Assembly: GCF_003254395.2 (NCBI RefSeq)
Contig: NC_037638.1
Location: forward strand, 14,927,086 to 14,991,085
DNA: 64,000 nt
Source: Apis mellifera
Taxonomy: Eukaryota > Arthropoda > Insecta > Hymenoptera > Apidae
Reading direction: 5' to 3'
The position numbers and the translations under genes are program-made. The number at the start of each line of letters is the position of its first letter. The first letter of the stretch is position 1. Below, piece after piece: positions 38,101-53,000 of the stretch. Under the pieces are notes generated by a model that saw only the letters and a program-made list of their open reading frames with translations, searched no databases and was not told where the DNA came from.

Positions 38101-40984
38101 AACTTTCTACTGCGGCGCAAGCTGCCTTCAATTTTCCCACTATAAAAATATATGATAGTACTTGTTTCTAAGATATCGCAACTAATGTAATATTTTACAA
38201 GGTTATTCATAATAAGAAATAAAATGGTTAAACGAGAGAGATTAGATCAGCGACAAAAAACTAGATTAAGCAACAAGTCGGAACAATTTTCGCTGATTAT
38301 TAAAATGATACGAGCTGACTACTTAGACAAGATTAATCCAATTAAATCATATCTTCTTTAAGATATGACTAACAACTTCCTGAAGAATTTAATTCGTTGT
38401 GCTATAATTTTAAATTTTTAAAATTAAATTCTGTTAATTAAAATCTTTTTATTTATATGAAATTATCTTTATAGTTTATCAAATTATCCTGTTTCGTAAA
38501 ATTGCTTTATATTATTATTTTATAATTTGTAAAAATAATAAATATATAATGTTTAATCAGTGCAACGTATATCAGCAATAAAATGATAATTTTATCTATT
38601 ATTAGTTCAAAACTATATATATATATTTTAAACAGGAAAAATATAATTTTTATTAAGTTATAAGAAATTTTAATTTATATTAGATGAAGAAAAACAGAAA
38701 TAGAACGAATTGGCTTTTCATTACATCATCATTCTATTTTCGTCTTGCTTCATTCAACATTACAAATTTAAATAGCTTATACTTTAATAAATAAGTCTCA
38801 ATTGATATTTTATATCAAATTTTTTTTTTTGCCTTAAGGAATCGATTCCAATATACTAATATCTTATACACAATAAATATTGTATGCACGCAATCATAGC
38901 TCAAACTATATTTTCTTCTTCTTAACTTCTCAATTTTCAAAATTTATTTTATGTATTTTTATTAAATGAATATACTCACATTTATAATAAGAGAATTGTA
39001 AATAATCATAGTGACTCCTGAGCATGTCTCTGCGGTAATCGCCATTTACATTGTTTAACATACGTGAACAAGCTCGTTTGCACTTCAAACAATACGCAAA
39101 ATGATCTGAAAGATAAAAAGAATATTTTTAGAAGGTCATAATAATTTCCTTTCCTTTTCAAATCAACTCACTAGCGATTGAGGAAGTAAATTCCGGATGC
39201 CAGCCTTGATCAAAAGGACCTTCGCAATAAAATCTGCATTCTTCTTCTTCTTCTAAGTACAATTGTAATGATGTTTCGAACAAACTGATAGCTTTCGCGT
39301 AATCTTCGTTCTCGTAAGCTGACACTCCTTTAAAGTAGATGTTGACATAAAATGGTGTTTCTAAATTTACTACATTTTCTGTCTGCACCCCTGGCAGTGT
39401 TAAATAACGTTTAAAAATGTTCATGTTTATCTCGTTATCTGGATGAACAACTAAGAAAGTAAACAACGCATTGGCAGCATCTTGATATCGATTTTTCTGT
39501 GAAAGAAAATATCAATGAAGAAAAAAAAAAAAATAAAAAAAATAAAAATAAGAATTAAAATATATGACTAAAAAATAATAAAATATATATAAAATTTTAT
39601 GTTAGAAAATTAGCATTGAAATAGAGAAGTTAATTATTATTTATTAGAGAAGAATGAAAACCTATTGGCATTATATTTCACACAATCATGAGACTTGATT
39701 ACTTCAAGGGAAATTTTATGGGTAGAACGTGACGCGTACAATGTAGTCTAATACTAAGTACCGATGCATAGGCATACCAATTACGTAGGTTGGTCTTTAT
39801 AACCGGACTTGTCATTCGGATCGTTAAACTCATTATTTACTAAAAAATTACTGGGGCTTTTGCAAAGCTACGATTGCATAAACACTCTTACTAGAAATCG
39901 CAAAATCATTTATGAAATGGTTAAAAAAAATCTAAATATCAGATCTTTAATAAATTTAAAATGCTGAAGTAATAATAAATTAAATGAAATAATAATAAAA
40001 TATATTCATATTTTATAATATGCATTTATATAATAAATATTTATATTATATAGAAAATATATTATTTTTTTATCGCTTTTGTATTTATTAAATATATTCA
40101 TTTTTGTTTTTCAATTTAAGAGAATTTTTTTAGTTTTTTACTTTTACTAGTTATTTACTAATAAATTAAGAAATTATTAATTTTGTAAATATTGAGAAAA
40201 AAAATTATTAATCATAATAATTTTCTTTTTTTATTTACCTGATAATAACAGTTATGCAAGTATTCATAAACACGACGTTCCATTAATTTTTGTTCGATAT
40301 CACGTGACAACATTTTAAGCGCCTTTGAACCGGCGATTTCACGATATTCCTGATTGCACGTTAAAAGACAGAGTGTCTCTCTCACCTTTTTCTCATAAAA
40401 ATGCAAATCTTCAATGTTTTCTGGGAAAATTGGTGCCGTACCGGCAGCATATATACGGCATTTTTTCCTACAGTTTATTATCATTCGTTTATAAAATTTA
40501 TATCTGAAAAATATTAAATATAAAGAAAAGTAATGTAATAAGGCACATTTTATTTTATCATTTTTTTAAATTATTAAACCTTCTATTTTTCTTCAATATA
40601 AATTGCTATAAACATATATAGAATTAATTTGTTACGTATATATTTAATATTTTCTACAAATTAATTTTCTTTTTTAATTTTTAACATACTACTTTTATTT
40701 ACGTCAGTTTTTGTTTTTCTTTTTTTTTGTAATTCATAATTTTAATTTCAGATTTACCCATGAGAAACTGCGTTGAAGTTTTCAATACAGTAGTCCCAGT
40801 CTTCCTCGAGATAAGCATGAACAGCATCCATGAAGAGCTCGTTCAGAGTTCTATTCTGTGGATATCTATCCTCTTTATTCTGCTCTTTTAAATCTATGCG
40901 CTCGTCACTTGGGATTATGTTGTATAGAGTATCATTACTGGCAACGATCGTGCCACAGAAGAACAAGAGTACGATAAGCATCAT
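35168..40984 (-). CDS. P3H: prolyl 3-hydroxylase (leprecan family)
   Basis: ER enzyme that 3-hydroxylates proline in procollagen, using Fe(II), 2-oxoglutarate and ascorbate. Exons on the minus strand: 40984-40758, 40503-40239, 39496-39172, 39105-38980, 38139-38003, 37915-37760, 37322-37077, 36991-36896, 36822-36672, 35589-35168. All phases close, giving 716 aa, similar to vertebrate P3H. I chose the start MMLIVLLFFCG because it opens a clear signal peptide; an ATG further upstream in the frame would bury it. The N-terminal half holds the helical Cys-containing TPR-like repeats. A Lys-rich segment lies in exon 6. The 2OG-dioxygenase domain near the end has HADN (His590, Asp592), LHGV (His662) and GKR (Arg672) as iron and 2-oxoglutarate ligands. 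The C-terminus IPLK lacks a KDEL-type retrieval signal. Confidence 0.95.
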
Positions 40985-43900
40985 TGTACTATTCAACCGT
41001 CTCGATTCATACTGAAGATCTTCAAGGAGAACTGTAGCTGTGTAACTCTGAGAGATGTTGATCCACACATGAGGCGTACGGCGTACGTAATCACCTATCC
41101 CCCCACCCCCCCTCTCCAATTGCTCCTTCACCAGTCACCAAATGTGGCTACAGTGCTGTATCATAATCATGGATCCTCAACCCATTAAAGATCGATATAT
41201 TTTTTTTAAAAATATAAAAGAAAAGATTAGAAATTTCGAATTTATTTTAATTAATAGAAAATTTAGATTCTTAGCTTTTTTAAAAATTTTTGAATTTTAT
41301 AAAATTTTAATTTTTCGCTAAAAGAAATAGAAAATTGTAATTTACTATGATATGTGCTAATATATTTTTAGAAATAAATATAATAGCTTCATTCATTAAT
41401 ATTTTCAATGAGCAGAATTTAATCTTTTCTTTCAATTTCTAAATAGTAATGTATCATAAAGAGTTTTAATCTAAAAATCAAAAAAAAACAAATATTTTAT
41501 TATCAAAAATAATGAATCATATTTTATCGATATATATGTGGCATAATTATGTCTCATAAATTTGAATAATTAAAATTTTCCGAATTAATCTTAATATTAA
41601 TATAATATTTAAACATGTGATTAACAAGAAAACAAATGTTCTACAAAAATTTTCATATAATTGTTTTTTATTAATTTAAATTTTTTTTAAAAAATATATT
41701 AATTAAAATGAATATTAAACAATATGTTTTTAAATATGATATAGATCAATTTTTATTGCTAAATAAATTATACGTTTTATTATTATGTTTAAAAAAAAAA
41801 TTACTTAATTTCTCTGAATTGTTAACTTGATTTATTAAATTGAAGGAAGGCGAATCATTTTAAATATTATGAAAATTATATTTAATGTCACATTTAAAAA
41901 ATACTAATGTAAAAGAGTGATTCTGAAAAATGTCTCCCAAGTACATTCACCGTTGTTGACCTGCTCCAATTTTTATTTTTCTTTTCATTCAAACATCGAT
42001 ATCGATTACGTTGGCATCGATGCTACGATATGAATGGAACTGAAAGGACAAATAACGAAATGTATAATAAGAAAACGAAACTATATTTCACGTGGAGAGA
42101 ATGTAATATAATTATCAAACGTTCATTAAATTCACTAATAAAAATTCAAGAAAATTCTCATGGAGAATATCCGTTTGTTTATCACAAAGAAAGAAAAATA
42201 ACAACAATGTTCATTGAAGATCTTAGAAAGGAGCGAAGAAAAAAAAATAAATTAAAAAAAAAAGCTCGAATATTAATTGCAAAATGCTGTCTCCTACATT
42301 TTTCTTCTACAATTTGATTTCTATATGATTGAAGTAAAATATTTTCAATTAATATGCAGTGCCGTTTTATAAATATTTGTTCCTTATTGTTAATTTTTCG
42401 ATTGTTTTTTGCGAAACAAGAAAGAGAAATGTGTGGAACAAAATGTTTTCAAAATTTTTTTGAATTTTTCACGTTTTTTGTTAACGAATTGAAAATTTTA
42501 AACGATTTAGTTTCAAAAATATTATTTGGCCTCAACAAAGAATCATCTTTTGCTTTTCATCTTATATTAAAATAATTTCTAACAAATTCATGAATTTTAT
42601 ACAGTAATTATAAGGTATGATAATGTAACGGAAAAATGTTTAACAATTAAAATATCGATTAAAATAAAATATCTTGAAGTATATATATTAAATTATATAT
42701 TAAAAATTTCTCTTTCTTGTTTCGTGATAATTCAAATATAGAATTCACGTAAATTCATGAATAATTTATTCGATATGATTTCGATTCGAATCGTTATTGT
42801 AACTTTTGAATATTTAGCTCATATCTACGATCAGTTCTTATAATTAAGAACTGGATTTTTTTTTTCTTTTTTTTTGCTCTCCATCCTATATTGTTAATTA
42901 ACATTACTTACACATCTAAGTGCAAAATGAGAATGAAAATGATCTATAAAGCGAAAATAATGAAAATAACAATGATCGTGATATTTTTTTACGCTTCTAC
43001 AAAATTCTTCTTAATTTCATTACATATTATACATCTACTACGATTGATTAGTAATATGCGACCATTGAAATCTTTCGGGACGATTGTTTATTGTTTGTTT
43101 CTTCGAATTTTTTTTTTTTTTTTAATTTTAAAATCCACATCGAATAATATATTCCTTCTTTTTTTCGTTTTTAAAAAAATTTAATATCATATGAGATACC
43201 CGCAGAAAAACATTTCACGTTTCCCTGGACCTTTTTTGTTCACGATCATTATAAATTTATCTTTTAATTTTCTTATTTTTTGCATTAATTCCATTAGCCT
43301 CATCGAGCAGTGAATTCGTCGGATTCGAAAAAACGCGCAAGCTGCCTCGAAATCCTCGGGAAACGCAATACAACTACTGACTCTTAACTATAAGACAACA
43401 TCAACACTATAACATCGATCATATATCAATCATACATATGCTAAGCATAGAAAAGAGTATGCGGACAGATAAGAGAGACGCAATAGAGTGGCTGTCTAAA
43501 AAAAGTCTTAATAACATAGAATATCATGCGATCGTCGAATAATCGACCCACGAGCTTTTTTATTAAGTTTTAAGATTAATTGTGACACTTCACCACCTAT
43601 TTGACACAAGCTATTTTATAAACAAATAAAAAAAATTAGGATATAGTCGAATTATTTTTGATATATGAAATAAATTAATATAATAAGATAAACAACATAA
43701 CAATAATTTCGCTTAAAATTTATCACGAGTATTCGTCCGCATTAAAGAAATCCTTCGGACAGGGGTAAAGATGATTATGATATTTGTAACCATGTCTCAC
43801 GATACTGATTAATTCTCTAAAAAAAAGCCAGTTTCTCTTATCGTCTATTCTTATATTTAAAACGGCGTACAATATATAACGCAATATGAGTTCATATTTC

Positions 43901-45760
43901 ACTCTTAATGATTGATATCGCGCGCCTAAGTTCTATTCCACTTTCCTCGTTGCTAATAAACGCCAAAATACAAACTTATTCTCATTCTCTTGAAAAAGAG
44001 AAAGAGAAAAGATGTAAATACTACAATTGCTTGGCTTATTATTAATACAATGATGATCAATACATTTAAAAATCGATGGAAACGAAATTTATCTTTGTAT
44101 GGCAGAGATATACATGTATTATATGTATGTATATGTATATCATATTACTTTTTATGGCAATGTTTCCTTTTTCGTACAATAAGCGAATTGTGAGAGAAGC
44201 GTCGAGAAATATGGTGGACAACATACGAAGACCGAAAATTACGGCCTGTTTCACTACTTATTTTTTTTTTTTCGCGATTGAAGCATATACTTCTGCCATT
44301 AATTAATATTATAGTTTTTTTTTTATATACAAAATAAATTAACAAATACCTAATACTAAAAAATGATTATAACGCGTTTTAGTGGACCAAATTTGGTTTC
44401 CACAACATTCGTAATTCTTGTTCTTTTTTTTTTTATCGCTGAAAAATTTTCAAGATGCTTCCAATACGATATGTTTCCGTTATATCTTGCTTTTTAATTT
44501 TTCTTTCTTTCTTATTCATTCTGTTTCTATTTTTCATCACTTTCTGTAAATAAATGAGTGATTTAGGTACTTTAAATTTATTTGAGAGCACCAGTTCTTA
44601 CGCGCAAGAATACCCTGAGCAGTAAATGTTAGCACCACACAAAAAAATTCGCATTAATTTCAATTAAATACATCACAGTACACATATAGTCGAATCGAAC
44701 TGAGAAATGTTAATATTACTATATTAACGGAAATGATTTGTACACTAATTATTGTGGCGATGATCATTTATCGTATATATTCGTATAATAGATCGATTTC
44801 AAAAAATTTTTCTAAAAATTTATTTCATAAACAGTATCAAATGAAGTATATAATATATACAAAACAAGTAATTATTCAACAATTCAAAATTTCATGAAAA
44901 ATACTTCTTAAATATTTTATAATTATTATAGATAAAAATTAATTATTTTTTTCTTTCAAACATTCAATTTTTTATATAATATAAAATATAATATTTTTAT
45001 ATATTTTTATATTCATATTATATTAAAAAAAAGAAATTATTACAAACTTTTACTTTTTTGTTTAAACTTGGAACACGAATATATACGATATATTTTATTT
45101 CTATTCTTTATTCCTTTTTTTAACTTCACGAATATTACACGTATTGGAAAGCTATCTGTATGCGATTTGCTAACTGCTATGTTGATTCATATATGGTGTG
45201 TTAATAATTAGACATAAATGTAAATGAGATCGTTTAAATACTGTAGCCGAAGTGTAAATTACTCCAATTTTTTCGTCCCTGTTTTTTTAATTTCTCGCAG
45301 AGAATTAGCAATAGTAATTTCAACAGACTGCATTCATTTGAAACTGTTGAAATAATACGTAATTGCAATTATCCTCTATTTTTATCTCTAAGTTTATATT
45401 CAATGATTGTATGACAAATTATACGGTTATAGAGTAATGCAGTATACCGCTATATCAGCTAAAGCTACATGTTCAGGTATGTTATTCAATGGAAGCCTAC
45501 ATTTATTTAATTCAAGTAGAAATCACTTCTTTTTAAAGCTGTAAACTTTAAATTAGTATACTTTTTTTGATTTGCCACCTTTCTAATCTTATTCAAGTTA
45601 AAATATGCACATCAATATATTCATTAGATATTCAATTTTGTTTTTTTTTGTAAAATTTGATTGAAAAGAGAGACAAGTTTAAAAAAAACAGACCATCTGA
45701 TTACGCGCAAATATTTATCTTGTTACATCCTTAAATCAGGATTATTTGAACAATAATTAT
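40985..45760. other. P3H promoter side and MAST 3' flank, no firm gene
   Basis: The first about 180 bp (to 41.16 kb) are GC-richer and would be P3H 5' UTR and promoter, including a C-rich run on the plus strand at 41.1 kb. The rest is AT-rich. A CpG-containing patch at 43.30-43.40 kb is unexplained. MAST 3' UTR should occupy the upper part; TTTATT at 45502 is a possible MAST poly(A) signal on the minus strand. One hypothetical ORF is listed separately. Confidence 0.45.
42030..42317 (+). CDS. hypothetical 95-aa ORF
   Basis: ATG-initiated frame of 95 codons in AT-rich DNA, with a mixed, charged composition (aromatic residues, a Lys/Arg-rich segment near residue 70) rather than the Phe/Ile-only look of chance frames here. 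There is no signal peptide, no known domain and no splice partner I could find. A second ATG frame of 73 codons starts 36 bp later at 42354. It may well be chance; conservation in a related species would decide. Confidence 0.15.
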   Translation: MNGTERTNNEMYNKKTKLYFTWRECNIIIKRSLNSLIKIQENSHGEYPFVYHKERKITTMFIEDLRKERRKKNKLKKKARILIAKCCLLHFSSTI

Positions 45761-47029
45761 TTAATTGGTTTTCTTATCCTTTCCAGATCCCATAACTTCA
45801 AATGTATTCAAATGTTGTGTTGATGAAACATTACTTGTGCTTTCAGAGCCATCAATTTTGTACTTTTTTGATATTTTCTTCCCTTCTGAATTAGTTTCTG
45901 AATTTTTTGAACTAGCTGCTTTTTGCTCAATCACTTTATGAGGTACAATTATTTTTTCATTGTTTTGAAGCAGTTTCTGAGATTGTGCAACTTGTGACAC
46001 TTTCTCATTGTTTTGAGACTTCTGTTGTACAGTTTGCAAAATACCTCTTTCGTTGGTTTGCGAAAATTTCTGAGTAGAAAATTGTGAATTCTTATCATTA
46101 CTTTGTAATATTTTATGATATGAAGGTTGTGAATTTTTTTCATTGTTTTGTGGCAATGCTTTTTGCGATGAAGCTTGCGAGCTTTTTTCAAAATTCTGAG
46201 ATTGCTTGTGAGATGGATTTTGTGAACAGCGCATTTGTGTATTAAAAGAATTATCCAATTGAACCCTTTCGTCAATTTTATTAATAGTTGCACCTTCTGA
46301 ATTCTTCGGGCATGAATTTTTTTTTTCCTTCTTCAATTCAACACGATCATTGCGCTCGGTAACATTTTCTAATTCTGTCAATTTATTTGTAGAAGTATTA
46401 TTTTTATCAACCTTCTCTAAAGATAAAACTTCCTTTGAATAATCATCAGCCTTTGAACCGGTCGGTGAATCTTTTTCCTCTGCTATTCTGGGTAGCTGTG
46501 TACTACCACAAGAATTAGACATACCCACATTTCCCAAATTGATTGATATTCCATGAGATATTTTCGAATAATCTGATTTCGATTCTGTTGACACTTTCTT
46601 TTCCACTTTCGAGTCATTTGGTTCTTTATAGCTGTCACTGCACTCCTCAGATGTTTCTGAATAAGATTGAGCTATGGTTGTACGAGGAGTCACTTTTACC
46701 ACTGAATTTGCTAATGGTGAAATTGATGTTTTATTTTCTGCAGATCGGGGGTGAAGTCTGTCTGGACTAAGTGCTCTTCTTAATAATGGAGAGCCAGGTT
46801 CTGCTGATTTCGGTCGTCCATAACTTTTTTTCTGATTGTTTGGCGTTGATAAACAAACTCCTAGGTGTAAGGAACATATATCTATTATTTATTTTATTCT
46901 AAATACAATAAGAATTAAGAATTCTGTATTTGTTTGATTGAACTTTATTTGACATTTTATAATATTTAAAATCATTCATAATCAGTTGATTACTATAATG
47001 AATCAAAATACTAAATAGTTGAATCATTT

Positions 47030-47080
<51 letters not shown>

Positions 47081-50000
47081 TTTTATTAAATATTTTAATA
47101 ATTTTGATAGTTTTTGTTTTTTAAAAATTTTTTTGATTATTTTTGATTATGTATTTGTACTTTTTAGTTTTGTATTATATAATTTGTAATAAAATTTTTA
47201 AATTTTGATAAGTTTTTTGATGCTAATATTATCATATCAATCATCAAAAAGATCAAAAGATAAGAGACAAATATTGAAATAAATTGTAATTAGCTCTTAT
47301 AAATAAACAACTTGTAAATTAATTCGTAATTAGTAGTCAACGTGTTAAATTAAAATCACTTATTTATTATTAAAAATTAAATTCAACTATTTAAATGTCA
47401 AAACAAGATCATTTCAAATTCATTAACTTTATTGTTTTAAAAGTACCTGGACTATAAGATTGCGTAGTATTAGAACTACCAGGCTGATGTCCTGTAGGGA
47501 ATGCTAATGGACTAGGACTTCTGGTAGGACTAGCAGGAAGCGGCGACGGACTCGGAGTTCTAGCTAACGGAGACAATGGTATATGTCCAACTGATTTTCT
47601 GCGATTCGGCGAATGAATATTTTTTGCAGCTGTATGCAACTTGTGTTTCAAACCATGAAGTGTACTTGGTCTCTGATAATGAGATTGATTGGCAATAGTG
47701 GATAAATTTGCAGTAGATGTAGAAGAACCAGGAGAGGAAGAATTTGGACTGGAACAAGGGCTTGAATTCCCTGTAGAATGATAAGAATCCGAGCTAACAC
47801 GGTTTGTTGGAGGTGAAGGGCTGCAAACGGACTTCGTACAAGTTGCAAAGTATGGTGATGTCTCTTGGGAACGTGTAAATGATTGGAACGATCGACTAGG
47901 CGTTACCATTGATGGTGAACAAATTCCTGCAGCCATCTGAAAAAAATTATGTAATATTTCTGTTTAATGATAAATATGTTAATCAAATCATCAAATGTTT
48001 TTTCCTTCTAATGCTCAAATTTTTTGTGATCGGTGTATAGTGTAGAATTTTGATATTGTCACGAACAATAAGAAAAACACATATTTAAAAGCTGCCACGG
48101 GATTGTATTGGACAAATAAGTATTGATAAAAAAAAAACAGCAACTAAAACGTAACTAGCAATTCACGAAACGTGACGAAAAATCATACCATAAGTGGAGG
48201 TTTGCTGTCGCTGGATAGAATGGGTGCTGACAATGGACAACTGATAGTTAATGGCTGCAATAAAAAAAAAAGTAACACTTAACATAATAATGTGTGTTGC
48301 ATTAAAATTGCCAGTGCTTTAGTATTTATGCCGCGATCAGTAGCAGTAAGTGTAGTAGTAATATAATATATAATAATAGTATCATAATTGAAAATCTTAA
48401 AAGAAAAAAAAAAAAAAAAAAAGAAAAAATTATATAAAATATAATAAATTTATAGTTCAAAACATTTTTTTAAATGTTCACAATTGATATTTAAAAAAAA
48501 TCATGATATATTTTTAAAACATTTTTCAATAAAAAAAATTATAAAGCAAAAATCAAAAATATACTTTTATACCTGTTGCATCTCTACGCTAGCTCGTTTC
48601 GAGCTAATTCGTTTAAAAAGGGACGTTTTTCGTTTTTTATCTGAATGATCACGTTTCAATTTGCGCTGTTTATGTAATGTTCTGCGAGCCATTTTACTTT
48701 GAGTCAAATCTCGTTTCCTTCCTCCTGTTTTGATACTAGTATTTTCTAATGGTGTACTACGCAATGTTACGTGATCACCGCCACTTAACATCAATTGAAG
48801 AACTTGTATATGATATAAACCCTGCACTGGTTCACCATTTATATGTGTTATGAGATCACCTGGTCTTAAACCAGCTTCAAAAGCTGGACTAGATTGATCT
48901 ACAGCCTATAAAATATATGAAATAAATATAATTGGGCTATGTTGATATTTTGATAATAATTCGTAACATACCATAACTAGATGATGCATGGTGTAAAAAT
49001 CACTGTCACCATAATAAACTCTAATCGTATGTACAGTGAAACCAAATCCACATGGTCCTCTACGAATAATAATTGGAGGTTTCAAACTAGTTACCAATGG
49101 ACTCAATTCGCGACAAGGAGACGTATCTCTTGAAGAAGCAGTGGATGATCCACCGGGAGATTCGATTGGTTGAGTATTTAATGATGCATCATCTGGAAAT
49201 ATTGCTTGATTATAATAATTATAAATGAACACTAATGTAATATGTAATGATTTAATTTATAATAACATGTACAAGAAAAGTCACTGGTTGGTATAACTAA
49301 TGATAATCCACTAGTAGATGCGGACTTTATTACGGATCGTGATTTTTGTTTTACGGATGGTATAATTGGTATAGCGCTAAATGATTCAAAAGAATCAGTA
49401 CTAGAATTATGTTTGCTTTCTTCATTTGTATCTCTGTTTGCAATTAAATCCAACCTGAAATAAAATTTATTTATTATATTCACAGATTTAATTTTAACCA
49501 CGCATTGAAGAAGTGAAATGATTCATATGCATTGATAAGGTATTGATTTCTAGAGGAGTGGAGTTAGTTTTGTGACAACGATTATAATGTTTGGGAAAAT
49601 GTATGTTTGAATGACTCACATGTGTTCATCATCAATGCATATACTGAACCTGGGCAGCTTATCACGGGAATGCAAATGTCGCTTTCTCTGGATCTGGGGA
49701 CTGATGTCCTCAGATTCCGTTTGCGAAGAATCAGGTGTGCTTAAACTGATGGATGTCCCTTCTATTTGATTATTCCTAATAACTGTTAATTGAGATTCCC
49801 CACTGGTTACTGTAGCAGGACTCGTGAACGATGCATTTGACTTGTCCGCTTTTGGAGGTGTTTCATTGTTTGTAATTTTAATGGATGAAGATCGATTTTT
49901 TTCTGGTAGAGTCGATTCCGCTAACTTTGATGGAGGCGTGATTGAACTATTAGATCCAGAAGACAATTGTGCGACTGTCCGTTCAAGTTCAGTACGGAAT

Positions 50001-53000
50001 AATTGTTTTTTAGAAATATCTAACTCTGTTTGCTCGGAATTTATTTGAGGTGGACGGGTTTGAGATATTTTTCGTGATTGTGGAGAGTACGAAGAGAATG
50101 ATCCGAACAAAGGAGAATCATCGGTATCATCAGTATCGTCACCTATATCATGATTATATCTATCCATACGAGCTGAAATATCATTTTTTTTTTATATTTC
50201 AATATTAATTAAAAAAATTAAATTATACTATATATAATATACATACTATCAAAATAACTTGTATCCTCGTCATTGACTAATTGTGGCACAAATTCAGCCT
50301 TTTGTCTGAGTAAACTATTCCAATTTACTCCATAAAAATATAAGTGTTCTTTTACTTCATGAGATCCACCAGTGCCTAAACGATCCCTAGGACTTTGTTG
50401 CAATAGTGCTGTTATAATGTCCTTAGCTTCTGGTTGAACAGGCCAATCATCCTCATCTGGCCACTCAATATCATCTATATAATTTTTTTATTTATTTTTT
50501 TTTAATAATTTTCAAATAGTTTTTATATCTTCCAGTAATATTTACCATTAACTGTATGAGCAAATAATTCTTCTGGAGTATCACCAAAGAATGGTACACA
50601 GCCAATTAAAAATTCATACAATATAATTCCCATAGACCACCAATCAACAGGTTTGCCATATCCCTGACGCAATATAACTTCAGGAGCAATATATTCAGGT
50701 GTGCCAAACACTTGTTTATCCGAAAATTGTCTCGTATCTCTGTCGATATAACCCTCATAAAGATTTGTTGCCACTGAAAATATAAGAAATTTTGTTATAT
50801 AACTATTAAGGTATACATTTCAAAAATATCGATTTTCTGTGTCACTTACAAGACATAAGACCCATTTTACTGAGACCAAAATCAGTAAGTTTAATGTGAC
50901 CAAGGGCAGTAATAAGTAAACTAAAAAAAAAAAAAAAAACAACGAATAAAATATTGATATAATAAAATATGAATAAAAAGAAAAAGAAAAAAATTTTTTT
51001 TTCATACTTGTCAGGTTTTAAATCTCGATGAACAATACCATAACTATGTAAATATTCAACAGCTAAGACAGTTTCCGCAAAATAAAATCTTGCCATGTCC
51101 GGTGGCAGTGGACCGATATTTTTTAATAGATTTGCACAATCTCCGCCTTCTACATATTCCATTACTAAGCACAAGTGTTTCTATATAATTAAATAATAAT
51201 TGATACAATTATATAATTAAGTTGATATTATATTATTTATATATATTTATATTTTTTAAAATTCAAAATAATGTATACGTACTTTTGTCTCAAAACTACA
51301 GTACATAGAAACGACAAATGGATTGTCTGTAAAACTCATTATATCTCTTTCAGCAAAGACTTGTTCTACTTGATTTCTTAGCATCAAATTGTTTTTATTT
51401 ATTTTCTTCATGGCAAATCTTTGACGTGTAGTTTTTTCTTTAACCAGATATACTGCACCATATGCGCCATTACTAATAAGTTTTAAAACTTCATAATCAC
51501 TTTCACATGGAATACGTTGAGATTTATCATCATCTTTATTTGGACTCGAAGCGATTTGTAAATTACTATCGCTCGAACTAGCTGAATCTTCTAATTTGTT
51601 TAAATCTTCTTGCAATTCTAAAATATAGAAATATATTTAACTTTACTAATTATTATTGAAAAAAAAAAAAGGAATTATAAATTAAATGTTACCTGATATT
51701 GGATCTCTATTAAGAGAAAGTTTGTTAATAATGTATTGTGGTATATCTGTTTTTATTCCTGCATTAATTTTTGCTTGGCCTTCAGCTTGTTCGAGTAAAT
51801 GATAAAATTCTTCAGGATCGAATTCTAAACATTCCAATAAACGAGCTGGACGCGATATTACTAACAATAATTTTTTAATAAGTCCTGTTAATCTTGTTGC
51901 TGCTTCAAGTGATTTATCTTTTGTCTAAAAATAGAGATATTTATTATTATTTATTTATTTCTATCATATAAATTTTTATGAAATTACCTCCATTAATAAA
52001 TGTTCCAAATTTTCACTCATTTCATAAAAATATCTAGTTGTAATTAATTTTTCTTGAGATTTTTGCAAACAGTCTCTCGCCATTTCAATTACTTGATGAT
52101 GTACAAATCTTAAAATTGGAAGAGAATCTTGGGTCATATTTGCCATTACTTCATATTCATCTAGTTCTTTATTTTCATTGATAAAATTAGTTAAACGTTC
52201 CTCCATTTGTTGTGTAGCCTAATCAAATAATTTTTAAATAAAATTGTTATGTAAAATTGTTGTTACATTATATAAAATTACAAAATGTTTATATACATAT
52301 AAATATATTTGAAGTTTTAAATAATTGAAGTTTTACCTTGGGAAATCTTTCTTTATAAAGAGTATTCATCATAACAATTTCGCTATCTAATACAGGAGAA
52401 CGACTTGGACTGCTAAAATTGAAATAAAACATACAATTGAACAAAAATATTATAAATATGTTATATTTTTCAAAAGATTGAAAAAAATAAAATTATATTA
52501 ATAACATAATATTCATAGTAAATTACAATACTTTACAAAAAAATTACAATAAATTACAATATATATTTTACTATATTATTTACCTTAAACTTCGTGAACG
52601 AGGTCTATGTAATGGTGATCTACGGCCTTCTTCATCAAGGCTAAGAGATACGCTGCCTGGAATACTCGAAATACTAGAACCTGGAAAACCTGGATGTGAA
52701 GAACAAGGTGTACCAGGTTTAGAAAAATGGCAAGAAAGCATACGTAATTCATCCTTAGTGGGAACATTTGGAAGTTGATGCAAGCGTTCTTGACTTGAGT
52801 ACTGTGACTAAATAAATAAATTTATAAATTTTTTTAATCATTATCAATTCATTTTCATTCTTTAATAAAATAACTAACCGAAACATTACTAGAACCTGGT
52901 GTTGTCCCGTAACCACTAGATGGTAAACTAGCAACTGACCATCTTCTTCCATCTCCAGTTCCTGTAGTACCTCCACCAATTCTAAATATATATATGTTTT

